NCBI RefSeq assembly: GCF_028682395.1
Contig: NZ_JANHLC010000006.1
Location: 1 to 64,000, forward strand
Source of the DNA: Pseudomonas putida
GTDB lineage: Bacteria > Pseudomonadota > Gammaproteobacteria > Pseudomonadales > Pseudomonadaceae
Direction: 5' to 3'
Length of the DNA: 64,000 nt
The stretch's first letter is position 1, and the number at the start of each line of letters is the position of its first letter. A program made the position numbers and the translations under genes. The notes under the pieces were generated by a model, which was not told the DNA's origin, searched no databases, and worked only from the letters and a program-made list of their open reading frames with translations. Positions 17,554-26,596 of this stretch are shown here, piece by piece.

Positions 17554-19764
17554 ATGCCGCTATCGCCCATCACCCGATCCCTAACGTTCACACTCGGCCT
17601 TTGTGGCTGCAGCCTGTGCGCCGCCGAGCCACAGAGCGATCCGCCCACGGCCATGCAACTGGACACGACCCATGTCGACGCCAGCGGTCTGGGCAACACC
17701 ACCGAGCACACCGGGGCCTACACCACTGGGGCGATGAGCACTGCCACCCGCCTTAACCTCTCGATCCGGGACACGCCCCAGTCCGTCTCTGTCATCACCC
17801 GCCAACACATGGATGATTTCAAGCTCGACACCTTGTCCACCGTGCTGGGCCAGGTGACCGGCGTCACCGTGCAACACCTGGACTCCGACCGCATGAGCTA
17901 CAGCACGCGCGGCTACGCCATCAATAATTTCCAGATCGACGGGATGCTCAATACCTTCAGCTACATGAAGTCCGATGCCGACACCATCATCTACGACCGC
18001 ATCGAAGTGGTCCGCGGCGCGACCGGCCTGACCACGGGCGCCGGCGATCCTTCAGGTACGGTGAACATGCTGCGCAAGCGCCCCGGCCCGCTCGTACAGG
18101 TACAAACCGGGATCAGTGCCGGTAGCTATGACAACTACTACGGTTATCTGGACGTCGGCGGCCCCGTGGCTTTCGACGGCCGCCTGCGCGCCAGGACCGT
18201 ACTGGCCCAGCGCGACAGCCATTCGTTTCGCGATCATTACGCCCTGCAACGCAGCGTCGGCTACGGCATCCTGGAAGCCGATCTGAGCGACGACACGGTG
18301 CTGGCGCTGGGTTACGACTACCAGGACAAACACGTCCAGGGCTCGGCCTGGGGCACCACCCCATACTGGAATGCCCAGGGCGGCAAAGCCCGGCTGCCGC
18401 GCTCGACCAACCTCACCGCCCCCTGGAGTTCCTGGCCCTGGCGCGACCGGACACGCTTCGCCACGCTCGACCAGGGCCTGGCCGGCGACTGGCACCTCAA
18501 GGCAGCCTACACCCGGCGCGACAGCGATACTGATGGGAAGATGTATTACAGCGGTGCCGGCTTTCCCGATGCAGACGGGTCCGGGATGCGTGCCTACATC
18601 AACCACTTTGTCGGCGAACAGCGCATGGATGCCTACGATCTCAACCTGGCCGGGCCTTACCGCCTGTTCGGGCGCGAGCATGAGTTGCTGCTGGGCTACG
18701 GCGAAGCCCGGCGCCGCGATACCGAACCTTTCGTCAGGCGGCAGTTGCCCGCCGGCTACAACGAGGTCGATGACTGGCGGGATATGGGCAGCGTCGACAA
18801 GTTCTACGACGAAGTCACTGGGCTGACGGGGTATGACGACACCCAGCGGCAGAAAGCCGGCTACCTCGCCACCCGCCTGAGCCTGACCGACCGCCTGCAT
18901 GCCGTGCTGGGCAGCCGTTATGGCAGTTGGAGCGTCAGCAATCGCAAGGCCACTTATGACACCAGCGACCGGGTCCTGACCAGCAGCCACGGCCAGCAGC
19001 ATCACAACGCCGTCCTGAGCCCCTATGCCGGCCTGCTGTACGACCTGGATCAGGCCTACACCGTCTACGTCAGCTACACCGATATCTTCAAACCGCAAAA
19101 CGCCCGGGATGTCAGCGGCACCTACCTGGAGCCAGTGGTGGGCAGCAATTACGAACTGGGGCTCAAAGGCAGCCTGCTGGACGAACGCCTGAACCTGAGT
19201 AGCGCGATCTTCTACAGCAAACAGGACAATGTCGCCGAGCCCGATTACGCGTCGCCACCCGACCCGAAAACCGGTCGGCCGTATTCCAAAAGCGGCGGCA
19301 AGGGCAATACGGTACGCGGCTTCGAGGTAGAGCTGGCCGGCCAACCGCTGGAGCACTGGAACCTGAGCGCAGGCTACAGCTATACACACGCCCTCAATGC
19401 ACAGCAACAACGCTCCGACGGCTCCAAACCCCTCAATTTGCTGCGCCTGTCCAGCAGCTACCGCCTGCCAGGCCAGTGGCAACGACTCACCGTCGGCGGC
19501 GCCGTCAACTGGCAAAGTGCGATCACTGCAAACAGTAAAAGGCCCACCTTCAAAAACGGCCCGACTGAAACAGCGAAGATCTCCCAGGGCGCCTACGCGG
19601 TGATCAACCTGATGACCCGCTACACCCTGGACGCCAGGCTCTCGGCTGCCCTGAACGTCAACAACCTGCTGGATACGCGTTACTACGAAAGCGTCGGCTT
19701 CTCCAACGGGATCTACTGGGGAGAGCCGCGCAGCCTGACACTCAGCCTGGACTGGAAAATCTAA
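17554..19764 (+). CDS. TonB-dependent siderophore receptor, FpvA-like without signalling domain
   Basis: A 736-residue outer-membrane ferric-siderophore receptor. A Sec signal peptide ends near CAA; a TonB-box-like DTTHVDA follows. The plug starts RDTPQSVSVITRQHMDDF (about residue 70) and includes RGYAINNFQIDGML. The barrel ends with LSLDWKI, a C-terminal aromatic-terminated strand variant. It resembles pyoverdine receptor FpvA and the 23201-25684 receptor (both carry YTTGA then ATRL), but lacks the STN domain, so it probably transports without signalling. RBS AGGAGC. No sigma factor is adjacent. Ligand unknown. Confidence 0.88.
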   Translation: MPLSPITRSLTFTLGLCGCSLCAAEPQSDPPTAMQLDTTHVDASGLGNTTEHTGAYTTGAMSTATRLNLSIRDTPQSVSVITRQHMDDFKLDTLSTVLGQVTGVTVQHLDSDRMSYSTRGYAINNFQIDGMLNTFSYMKSDADTIIYDRIEVVRGATGLTTGAGDPSGTVNMLRKRPGPLVQVQTGISAGSYDNYYGYLDVGGPVAFDGRLRARTVLAQRDSHSFRDHYALQRSVGYGILEADLSDDTVLALGYDYQDKHVQGSAWGTTPYWNAQGGKARLPRSTNLTAPWSSWPWRDRTRFATLDQGLAGDWHLKAAYTRRDSDTDGKMYYSGAGFPDADGSGMRAYINHFVGEQRMDAYDLNLAGPYRLFGREHELLLGYGEARRRDTEPFVRRQLPAGYNEVDDWRDMGSVDKFYDEVTGLTGYDDTQRQKAGYLATRLSLTDRLHAVLGSRYGSWSVSNRKATYDTSDRVLTSSHGQQHHNAVLSPYAGLLYDLDQAYTVYVSYTDIFKPQNARDVSGTYLEPVVGSNYELGLKGSLLDERLNLSSAIFYSKQDNVAEPDYASPPDPKTGRPYSKSGGKGNTVRGFEVELAGQPLEHWNLSAGYSYTHALNAQQQRSDGSKPLNLLRLSSSYRLPGQWQRLTVGGAVNWQSAITANSKRPTFKNGPTETAKISQGAYAVINLMTRYTLDARLSAALNVNNLLDTRYYESVGFSNGIYWGEPRSLTLSLDWKI

Positions 19765-19771
19765 GCGGCAG

Positions 19772-19832
19772 GCCTCAAGCGACACGCGTCGGGTTACGCC
19801 ATTTTGCGAACCTGTAGCGTGCCGCTTGAGGC
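19772..19832. repeat. 16-bp-arm inverted repeat between receptor gene and pbpG
   Basis: Arms at 19772-19787 and 19817-19832 pair at 15 of 16 positions (GCCTCAAGCG with CGCTTGAGGC at the outer ends), with a 29-base loop. It may terminate the receptor transcript or be a dispersed repeat of the genome. Confidence 0.55.
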
Positions 19833-19922
19833 TTCTCACTGGGGGCGTCTACCAGTAACATTCTGTTGCAACGAAAAGCCCGTCAAATAACGGCATATCC
19901 CTACTTTCAGTGAGCAATACGC

Positions 19923-20846
19923 GTGAAAATCCGTCTGTCCATCCTCGGTCTGTGTATCGCCTTCACCGGCGCATTTATCCCCCCGGCCGTAGACGCCGCC
20001 GAAACCATCTCGGCCCCACGCGACACCTCACAACTGCATATCGCCTCGGGCAGCGCGATGCTGGTCGATCTGCAAACCAATAAAGTCATCTATTCCAGCA
20101 ACCCCGATGTGGTCGTGCCCATTGCCTCCGTCACGAAGTTGATGACCGGCATGGTGGTCCTCGATGCCAAGTTGCCCATGGACGAGTACATCGCCGTATC
20201 GATCAGCGATACCCCGGAGATGAAAGGGGTGTTTTCCCGGGTCAAGCTCAATAGCGAACTGACCCGCCGGGACATGCTGCTGATCACCCTGATGTCGTCG
20301 GAAAACCGTGCCGCAGCCACGCTCGCCCACCACTACCCGGGTGGCTATGTGGCGTTCATCGCGGCGATGAACGCCAAGGCCCGAGCCCTGGGCATGACCA
20401 GCACCCGTTACGTCGAGCCCACCGGGCTGTCGATCCACAACGTTTCCACCGCCCGCGACCTCAGCAAGCTGGTACAGGCTGCGCGCAAATACCCGCTGCT
20501 GAGCGAACTGAGCACCACCAAGGAAAAAACCGTAACCTTCCGCAAACCCGCCTACAGCCTGGGCTTTCGCAACACCGATCACCTGGTGCACCGGGACAAG
20601 TGGGATATCAAGCTAACCAAGACCGGTTTCACCAACCAGGCCGGCCACTGCCTGGTGCTGGTGACCAGCATGGCTAACCGCCCGGTTTCCCTGGTGATTC
20701 TCGATGCCTTCGGCAAGTACACCCATTTCGCCGATGCGGCGCGCATTCGCAACTGGCTGGAAACCGGCAAAAGCGGTCCGGTACCGGATGTCGCCCTGCG
20801 CTACAAGGCCGACAAGAACCTCAAGGCCCGCCAGGCCTCGGAGTAG
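19923..20846 (+). CDS. pbpG: D-alanyl-D-alanine endopeptidase PbpG (PBP7)
   Basis: A 307-residue periplasmic low-molecular-weight penicillin-binding protein cutting peptidoglycan cross-links. The signal peptide ends near VDAAE. The three active-site motifs are present: SVTK in IASVTKLM (SxxK), SEN in MSSENRAAA (SxN) and KTG in [13 protein letters not shown]. The start is GTG at 19923; the preceding GTGAGCA is only a weak ribosome site. Downstream is a convergent degenerate-GGDEF gene. Confidence 0.92.
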   Translation: MKIRLSILGLCIAFTGAFIPPAVDAAETISAPRDTSQLHIASGSAMLVDLQTNKVIYSSNPDVVVPIASVTKLMTGMVVLDAKLPMDEYIAVSISDTPEMKGVFSRVKLNSELTRRDMLLITLMSSENRAAATLAHHYPGGYVAFIAAMNAKARALGMTSTRYVEPTGLSIHNVSTARDLSKLVQAARKYPLLSELSTTKEKTVTFRKPAYSLGFRNTDHLVHRDKWDIKLTKTGFTNQAGHCLVLVTSMANRPVSLVILDAFGKYTHFADAARIRNWLETGKSGPVPDVALRYKADKNLKARQASE

Positions 20847-20851
20847 TCGCC

Positions 20852-21445
20852 CTAAGGTTCGTTCTCGACCGTCGCCAGCAGGCTTGCAATGGTCGAGGAC
20901 GATGCCAGCTCGAATTCACGCTGCTTCACCCTGAAGCCAATGCCGTCAGCGAGGCGCAATGCCGCGCTGTGTTGGCTCAGAATATCCTCCAGGCGCTGGA
21001 CCACCGTGGCAATACGCACAGCATCCGAACCCACCAGCAGCACGCCGAAGCCCTGTTCCGCCAGGCGTCCGATCACATCACTCTCGCGAAAGGCGATACG
21101 CAATACATCGGCAAAGGTCTTCAACGCCCGCGCCTCTGCGCTCGGTCCGAAACCGCCGTCCAGCGGCGCGCCGTCCTCCAGCTCAAAATACAACAGCGTG
21201 GCCGGCCGGCCCAGTTGCGCGCAGGCTTGCAGCCCAAGGGCCGCCAGCGCTTGGAAACCATGCCGATTGGGCAGCAGGGTCTGTGGATCGAGGCTGGCCA
21301 TCTGTACCGCGACCAGTTCGTCTTCGGCCTGGCGCGCCAACTGACGTAGCCGCTCGCGCTCGTCGACCGCCAGATCAAGCTGGCCAAAGACTCGCAATGC
21401 CTGAACGCGAGCCTCACGCCCCTGGGGTTTGGCCGGACCTGGCAT
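20852..21445 (-). CDS. degenerate GGDEF-domain protein
   Basis: A 197-residue cytosolic protein. After an N-terminal helix (about residues 15-50), a diguanylate-cyclase-like fold is recognisable: SLDPQTLLPNRHGFQALAAL matches the normal DxLTxLxNR opening. The GGDEF signature is replaced by AEQGF in DVIGRLAEQGFGVLLVG, so cyclase activity is not expected. It may bind a partner or be vestigial. The ATG at 21445 is favoured over upstream starts because MPGPAKPQGREARVQ leads straight into the helix. Confidence 0.7.
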   Translation of the reverse strand: MPGPAKPQGREARVQALRVFGQLDLAVDERERLRQLARQAEDELVAVQMASLDPQTLLPNRHGFQALAALGLQACAQLGRPATLLYFELEDGAPLDGGFGPSAEARALKTFADVLRIAFRESDVIGRLAEQGFGVLLVGSDAVRIATVVQRLEDILSQHSAALRLADGIGFRVKQREFELASSSTIASLLATVENEP

Positions 21446-21507
21446 AACGCACTCCCTTTGCGTGTAGACCCTTGAGCGTAGCCCAGCGCTACTCATGCGC
21501 GATTAAA

Positions 21508-21526
21508 GCAAATCAATATCATTTGC
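21508..21526. promoter_or_regulatory. Fur-box-like palindrome upstream of the first FecI gene
   Basis: The 19-mer GCAAATCAATATCATTTGC has GCAAAT/ATTTGC arms and matches the Fur consensus GATAATGATAATCATTATC at 12 of 19 positions by my count. It lies about 75-90 bp upstream of the sigma factor start, the expected place for iron repression. Confidence 0.55.
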
Positions 21527-21599
21527 AGCAGGTCTGTGCTTTTGCTTAAATCACGAACCGTTCCCATTTACACCTTGGCCCCCGCGCCGGAAACCCACC

Positions 21600-22133
21600 G
21601 TGCCTTCGATGCCCTCTGCCGACGCCAGCCTCGTACAAACGCTCTATACTAGCCATCACCGCTGGCTGGTGCAGCTGTTGCGCCGCAGGCTGAGCAATAC
21701 CGCCGATGCCGCCGACCTGGCGCAGGACACCTTTGTACGGATCATGAAACGCCCGCCGGCCTTCGATTGCGCGGTGCGCGAACGCTCCTACTTGGCGACC
21801 ATCGCCCGCGGCCTGTGCATCGACCAGTGGCGCCGCCGGCAACTCGAGCAGACCTGGCTCCAGTCCCTGGCTGCGCAGCCCGAAGCGCTACAGCCGTCAC
21901 CGGAGCAGCAAGCGATCATCGTCGAGACCCTGCATGAGGTCGACGCCATGCTCCAGCGCCTGCCCAAGCGCGTCAGCGAAGCCTTTATCCTGGCCCAGCT
22001 CCACGGCCTGACCTATCGGACCATCGCCGCACAGCTCGGCGTCTGCGAGCGCAGCGTCAAGAACTACCTGGCCCAGGCCCTGCTGCACTGCGCCCTGCTC
22101 GAAACCGAGCTCGACGGCCTGTTGGTCGACTGA
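21600..22133 (+). CDS. FecI-like ECF sigma factor (iron starvation)
   Basis: A 177-residue extracytoplasmic-function sigma factor. Region 2 contains TADAADLAQDTFVRIM and RSYLATIARGLCIDQWRRRQLEQ; region 4 contains LPKRVSEAFILAQLHGLTYRTIAAQLGVCERSVKNYLAQAL. The start is GTG at 21600 or the in-frame ATG at 21609. It lies 3 bp before the fecR-like gene, which precedes an STN-bearing receptor: the standard cell-surface signalling set. A Fur-like site lies upstream. It should direct transcription of the receptor gene when ligand binds. Confidence 0.93.
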   Translation: MPSMPSADASLVQTLYTSHHRWLVQLLRRRLSNTADAADLAQDTFVRIMKRPPAFDCAVRERSYLATIARGLCIDQWRRRQLEQTWLQSLAAQPEALQPSPEQQAIIVETLHEVDAMLQRLPKRVSEAFILAQLHGLTYRTIAAQLGVCERSVKNYLAQALLHCALLETELDGLLVD

Positions 22134-22136
22134 ACC

Positions 22137-23117
22137 ATGCCCCGCCCAGCCCTGAATCGCCTGAGTCATGCCAGCCTGCAAGCCGCCGCACAATGGTATG
22201 TGCGCCTGCACGATCCCGAGCGCGACGAGCAGGAATACCGCCACTGGCAGGCCTGGCTCGAACAGCACGTCGAACACCGTGATGCCTGGCACTATGTCGA
22301 GCGCGTCAGCCAACGCTTCGCGCCCCTGCATGCCGAAGAGGCGCAACAGGCGGCCAGCCAGGCCCTGCGCAGCCGTCGCGGCCCGACCCGTCGACAAACC
22401 CTCGTCGGCCTGCTGATTGCGGGGTCGGCCGGCCTGCTGGGCTGGAGCAACGGGCGCACGGGCCCGTTGCCACGGACCTGGGCCAGCCTCACCGCCGATC
22501 TGGCCACCGGCATCGGCAAAACCCTGCACACCCGCCTGAGCGATGGCAGCCAGCTTTGGCTCAATGCCCTGAGCGCCGTCGATCAACAGTTCGATGCCCA
22601 GCAACGCCTGCTGCAACTGCGCTTTGGCGAACTGCTGGTCGATACGGCCCGCGACCCACGCCCGCTGCGCGTGGCCACGGCCGACGGCCTGCTGCGCGCC
22701 CTCGGCACGCGCTTCAGCGTGCGCTGCGAACCGACGCACAGCCTGCTCAATGTGTATGCCGGCGCGGTCGAAGTGCGCACGGCCGACCGTGGCCAGATCC
22801 AGGTGGTGGAAGCCGGCAGCCAACTGCGCTTCACCCACAACACCGTTGGCCCACTACAAACGGTCAGCCCCGCGCGAGAATCCTGGAGCCGCGGCCTCCT
22901 GCAGGCCGAGGGCCTGCCGCTGGGCGAACTGATCGCCGAGCTGGCCAGTTATCGCCAGGGGCATCTGGGTTGCGCCCCAGCCCTGGCTCATCTACCCGTA
23001 CTCGGCACGTTCCCGCTCAACGACAGCGACCGGGCCTTGGCACTGTTACAAGCGGCCCTGCCCATCCGCGTCGAACGCCTGACCGACTGGTGGGTCAACA
23101 TCGAGCCACGGGTTTGA
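22137..23117 (+). CDS. FecR-family anti-sigma/sigma regulator
   Basis: A 326-residue inner-membrane regulator that relays the receptor signal to the neighbouring sigma factor. The cytoplasmic N-terminal DUF4880-like region has AAAQWYVRLHDPERDEQEYRH, followed by HVEHRDAWHYVERV. A hydrophobic segment near residue 95 follows a twin-arginine-like RRQTLVGLLI. The periplasmic FecR domain has TRLSDGSQLWLNALSAVDQQF and RALGTRFSVR, and a C-terminal STN-interacting region. It begins three bases after the sigma gene. Confidence 0.92.
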   Translation: MPRPALNRLSHASLQAAAQWYVRLHDPERDEQEYRHWQAWLEQHVEHRDAWHYVERVSQRFAPLHAEEAQQAASQALRSRRGPTRRQTLVGLLIAGSAGLLGWSNGRTGPLPRTWASLTADLATGIGKTLHTRLSDGSQLWLNALSAVDQQFDAQQRLLQLRFGELLVDTARDPRPLRVATADGLLRALGTRFSVRCEPTHSLLNVYAGAVEVRTADRGQIQVVEAGSQLRFTHNTVGPLQTVSPARESWSRGLLQAEGLPLGELIAELASYRQGHLGCAPALAHLPVLGTFPLNDSDRALALLQAALPIRVERLTDWWVNIEPRV

Positions 23118-23165
23118 ATTGTTTTTGCCGCGTTTTTGCCCTTTTCATTATTTGCTTCGGTTAAC

Positions 23166-23184
23166 CCTTTAGAAGCTCAGCCAT
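23166..23184 (+). promoter_or_regulatory. motif shared upstream of both STN receptors
   Basis: CCTTTAGAAG (23166-23175) followed by GCCAT (23180-23184) recurs in near-identical form before the second STN receptor (45173-45193). No Fur box is seen here. It may be part of the ECF-sigma promoter or the 5' end of the transcript. Role inferred only from recurrence. Confidence 0.35.
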
Positions 23185-23200
23185 TTCCAAAGGGAATCCC

Positions 23201-25684
23201 ATGCCGTCCGCTACCGTCCTGCGTTTTCGATTTGCCCTGCGCCCACTCGCCCTCGCCATTCCTGCCGCCCTGTTGAGCCTGGCCCCGGGCTGGGTGGCCG
23301 CCGCCACACCGACAGCCAGCGAACAGCCGAGCACCGCCCGCCATTACGCCATTGCGCCAGGTTCCCTGGCCGCGGTGCTCAATACCTTCTCCGAGCAGGC
23401 CGGGATCTTCCTCGCCGGGCACAACGATCTGGCGGCCGGCAAACATAGCCCCGGCCTACGCGGTCAATACAGCGTCCCCCAGGCCCTGGAATTGCTGCTC
23501 CAGGGCACAGGTTTGCAGGCCCGGCCCCAGGCCAATGGCGGCTATATCCTGCGCGCTGCTCCGCAGGCCGGCGATCCGCTGGAACTCGATGCCACCAGCG
23601 TGTCAGCCCTGGGCCTGGGCAGCGTCACCGAAGGCAGCGGTTCCTACACTACCGGGGCAACGGCAAGCGCCACCCGCCTGGCCCTGTCCCTGCGCGAGAC
23701 GCCGCAGTCGGTCACGGTCATTACCCGGCAGCAACTCGACGACCAGGGTTCTACCAGCATTGCCGATGCCTTGCGCCGCGCGCCGGGGGTCAGTGTCGAG
23801 AACTACGACAGCGAGCGCTGGGAGTTCTCGGCACGTGGCATGCCCATCACCAACTTCCAGTACGACGGCGTCAACACCACGTATGACGGGGTGTACGACT
23901 ACGGCACCACCAGCACCGACATGGCGACCTTCGACCGCATTGAAATCATCAAGGGCGCCAGCGGCCTGATGACCGGCTCCGGCGATCCGTCAGCCACGGT
24001 CAACCTGATCCGCAAACGCCCGACCAAGACCTTCAAGGCCTCGGTCACCGGTGCCGCCGGCTCCTGGGACAACTACCGCACCGAAGGCGATATCTCCGGG
24101 CCCTTGACCGATTCGGGCACGGTGCGCGGGCGCTTTGTCGGGGTCTACCAGGACCGCGAGTCGTACCTCGATCACTATCAGAACAACAAGGACATCGCCT
24201 ACGGCATTCTCGAAGTCGATATCACCCCCCAGACCCTGCTGACCTTTGGCCTCGACCAGCAAAACACCCGTTCGCGCGGGGCGACCTGGACCGGCTTCGC
24301 AATGTTCGATAGCCAGGGCACACGCACCGACTTCTCGCGCTCCTTCAACCCCGGGACCGACTGGAGCCGCCGCGACTTCAAGAACCAGACCCTGTTCGCG
24401 TCCCTGGAACAGCAACTGGCCAATGACTGGTCGCTGAAGATCAGCTACGACCGCAAGCAGCGCGACCACGACACCCTGCTCGGCTCGGCCAGCGGCGGTA
24501 ACCCGAACCCCGACGGCAGCGGCATGTTCATGTACATGGGCAAGTACAAAGGCCGCCAGATCCAGAACAACGTCGATATCAGCGCCACCGGGCCCTTCAG
24601 CTTGCTGGGCCGGGAACATGAACTGGTGGTCGGTTTCATGTCCACCAGCGCCAAACAGGACGTCCCGGTCTATGGCTCGGTCTATCCCCTGCTCGATGGC
24701 AGCATCTATGATTGGCACGGTGAGTTCGCCAAGCCGGATATTCCCAAAAGCGCCGACAACACCGTGATCCAACGCCAGAATGGGGTCTACCTGGCGACCC
24801 GGCTCAAGCCCACCGATGACCTGTCGGTGATCCTCGGTACCCGCGTCAGCAACTTCAAGGCCGACGACAAGACCGTCTACTTCGACCCGACAAAACCGCT
24901 GGCACGCGGTAGCTATCACCAGACCAGCGTGATCACACCCTACGCCGGCCTGGTCTACGACCTGAACGACACCTACTCGGCCTACGCCAGCTACACCCGC
25001 ATTTACCAGCCGCAGATGAGCAAGGACGCCGCACGCAACCTGCTCGACCCGGTCGAGGGCGACAGCTACGAAGCCGGGATCAAGGCCGAGTATCTGGACG
25101 GTCGGGTGAACGCCAGTTTTGCGGTGTTCCGTATCGAACAGGACAATGTGGCCAGCAAGATCAGCGGCGACTCCTTCGACGCTATCTATGCGCCGATCAA
25201 GGGGGCAACCACCAAGGGCTTCGAGCTGGAAGTGGCGGGCGAACTCAGCCCCGGCTGGAACCTGGGTGCCGGCTACACCTACAGCCATACTCGCGATGCC
25301 GAGGGCAACCCGGTCTATGGCTCGGTCCTGATGAGCACCGAACCAGCGCAACTGATCCGCCTGTTCAGCACCTACAAACTCCAGGGCGCGCTGCAGGGGC
25401 TGACGGTCGGCGGCGGGGTCAACTGGCAGAGCGAGTTCTTCGGCCAGGTCTTCCGGCCCGATCCCGGCAACCTGGTCGATGGTGGCGAATACACCAAGGT
25501 CACCCAAGAGAGCTATGCGCTGGTGGATCTGATGACGCGCTACCAGTTCAATGAACACCTGAGCACGACCCTGAACCTGAAGAATGCCTTGGACAAGAAA
25601 TACTACACCGGCATCGGCAACTTCAGCACAGGCTTCTACGGCGAACCGCGCAGCCTACTGCTGACGACCCAGTGGAACTTCTGA
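23201..25684 (+). CDS. TonB-dependent siderophore receptor with STN signalling domain, FpvA-like
   Basis: An 827-residue outer-membrane transducer. After a signal peptide ending near VAAAT comes an STN domain (about residues 47-125) beginning HYAIAPGSLAAVLNTFSEQAG. The TonB-box-like LELDATSVSA follows, then the plug RETPQSVTVITRQQLDD and FQYDGVNTTYDGVYDYG. The barrel contains FpvA-like blocks VRGRFVGVYQDRESYLDHY, LLGREHELVVGFMS and YDLNDTYSAYASYTRIYQPQ, and ends LLTTQWNF with terminal Phe. It is the target and sensor of the adjacent FecI/FecR pair. The ligand is probably a heterologous pyoverdine-like siderophore, by similarity only. Confidence 0.93.
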   Translation: MPSATVLRFRFALRPLALAIPAALLSLAPGWVAAATPTASEQPSTARHYAIAPGSLAAVLNTFSEQAGIFLAGHNDLAAGKHSPGLRGQYSVPQALELLLQGTGLQARPQANGGYILRAAPQAGDPLELDATSVSALGLGSVTEGSGSYTTGATASATRLALSLRETPQSVTVITRQQLDDQGSTSIADALRRAPGVSVENYDSERWEFSARGMPITNFQYDGVNTTYDGVYDYGTTSTDMATFDRIEIIKGASGLMTGSGDPSATVNLIRKRPTKTFKASVTGAAGSWDNYRTEGDISGPLTDSGTVRGRFVGVYQDRESYLDHYQNNKDIAYGILEVDITPQTLLTFGLDQQNTRSRGATWTGFAMFDSQGTRTDFSRSFNPGTDWSRRDFKNQTLFASLEQQLANDWSLKISYDRKQRDHDTLLGSASGGNPNPDGSGMFMYMGKYKGRQIQNNVDISATGPFSLLGREHELVVGFMSTSAKQDVPVYGSVYPLLDGSIYDWHGEFAKPDIPKSADNTVIQRQNGVYLATRLKPTDDLSVILGTRVSNFKADDKTVYFDPTKPLARGSYHQTSVITPYAGLVYDLNDTYSAYASYTRIYQPQMSKDAARNLLDPVEGDSYEAGIKAEYLDGRVNASFAVFRIEQDNVASKISGDSFDAIYAPIKGATTKGFELEVAGELSPGWNLGAGYTYSHTRDAEGNPVYGSVLMSTEPAQLIRLFSTYKLQGALQGLTVGGGVNWQSEFFGQVFRPDPGNLVDGGEYTKVTQESYALVDLMTRYQFNEHLSTTLNLKNALDKKYYTGIGNFSTGFYGEPRSLLLTTQWNF

Positions 25685-25762
25685 TCGGCCCGGGAACGCG
25701 CGGGCTTTTCGTCCGCGCAACTGGCAGACTGTGGTTCGACAGCATCAGCCGGACAGCCACCC

Positions 25763-26596
25763 ATGAAGCCCACCTCCTTGCGCGATCACAACCAGGCCCC
25801 GCGCTTCTGGCGCGATGCCGCCCTGCCGTTTATCGAAGCCCGCTCCATCGCGGACGGGCGCAAGGTCTGCTACAGCCGCCATGCCCACGAGCACTTTTCC
25901 ATTGGCGCGATCACCGCCGGACACAGCACTTACATCAGCGGCAACCAACAATGGCAGATCGGGCAAGGCACCGTGGTGCTGATGAATCCGGGGATCGTGC
26001 ATGCCTGCAACCCCATCGACGACCAGCCCTGGTCCTACTGCATGTTCTACATCGACACTGCTTGGCTGACGGCCCTGCAACATGAACTGGGCTTCAACGC
26101 CGGCAGCGGCTTCTGTGACTTCAACGCCACCCACAGCCAGGACCCGACGCTGTATGCCGAGCTGAATGCCTTGTATGCCTTGTTGATCGACGCACAGGCG
26201 GCGTTGCTGGAAAAGCACTCGGCTATTGTCGCGTTTTTCACCCAGCTCCACCTGCGCCTGAACCCGGCGCCGACGCCGTCCCGCCCGATCAACCATAAGC
26301 TCGAACAGGCTGCCGCGCACATCCGCGAGCACTGCACCGAGGGCCTGCGGCTCGACGAAATCTGCCAGGCCGCCGGCCTGTCGCCGTCCTACCTGATCCG
26401 CGCATTCAAGCAGCACTACGGCATGACGCCCCACGTCTACCTGGTCAACCAGCGCATCCAGTACGCCCAGCAGCAATTGCGCCAGGGCCGGTTAATCGCC
26501 GACGTTGCGCTACTGGCAGGCTTCGCCGACCAGGCACATCTGCAACGGGCGTTCAAGCAGCACCTGGCGGCAACACCGGGCCAGTATCAGGGTTAA
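25763..26596 (+). CDS. AraC family transcriptional regulator
   Basis: A 277-residue regulator. The N-terminal cupin-like AraC sensing domain contains RHAHEHFSIGAITAGHSTY and MNPGIVHACNPIDD. The C-terminal pair of helix-turn-helix motifs includes LRLDEICQAAGLSPSYLIRAFKQHYGMTPHVYLVNQRIQ and IADVALLAGFADQAHLQRAFKQHLAATPGQY. Its end overlaps the convergent LysE gene by 4 bp. AraC/LysE pairs of this type are common, so it may control that exporter. Confidence 0.9.
   Translation: MKPTSLRDHNQAPRFWRDAALPFIEARSIADGRKVCYSRHAHEHFSIGAITAGHSTYISGNQQWQIGQGTVVLMNPGIVHACNPIDDQPWSYCMFYIDTAWLTALQHELGFNAGSGFCDFNATHSQDPTLYAELNALYALLIDAQAALLEKHSAIVAFFTQLHLRLNPAPTPSRPINHKLEQAAAHIREHCTEGLRLDEICQAAGLSPSYLIRAFKQHYGMTPHVYLVNQRIQYAQQQLRQGRLIADVALLAGFADQAHLQRAFKQHLAATPGQYQG

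Noticed and set aside
18052..19839. Long open frame antisense to the FpvA-like receptor
   Set aside because: The receptor frame is supported by plug and barrel motifs; the antisense one has no domain.
23990..25558. Long open frame antisense to the STN receptor
   Set aside because: Same reason as above.
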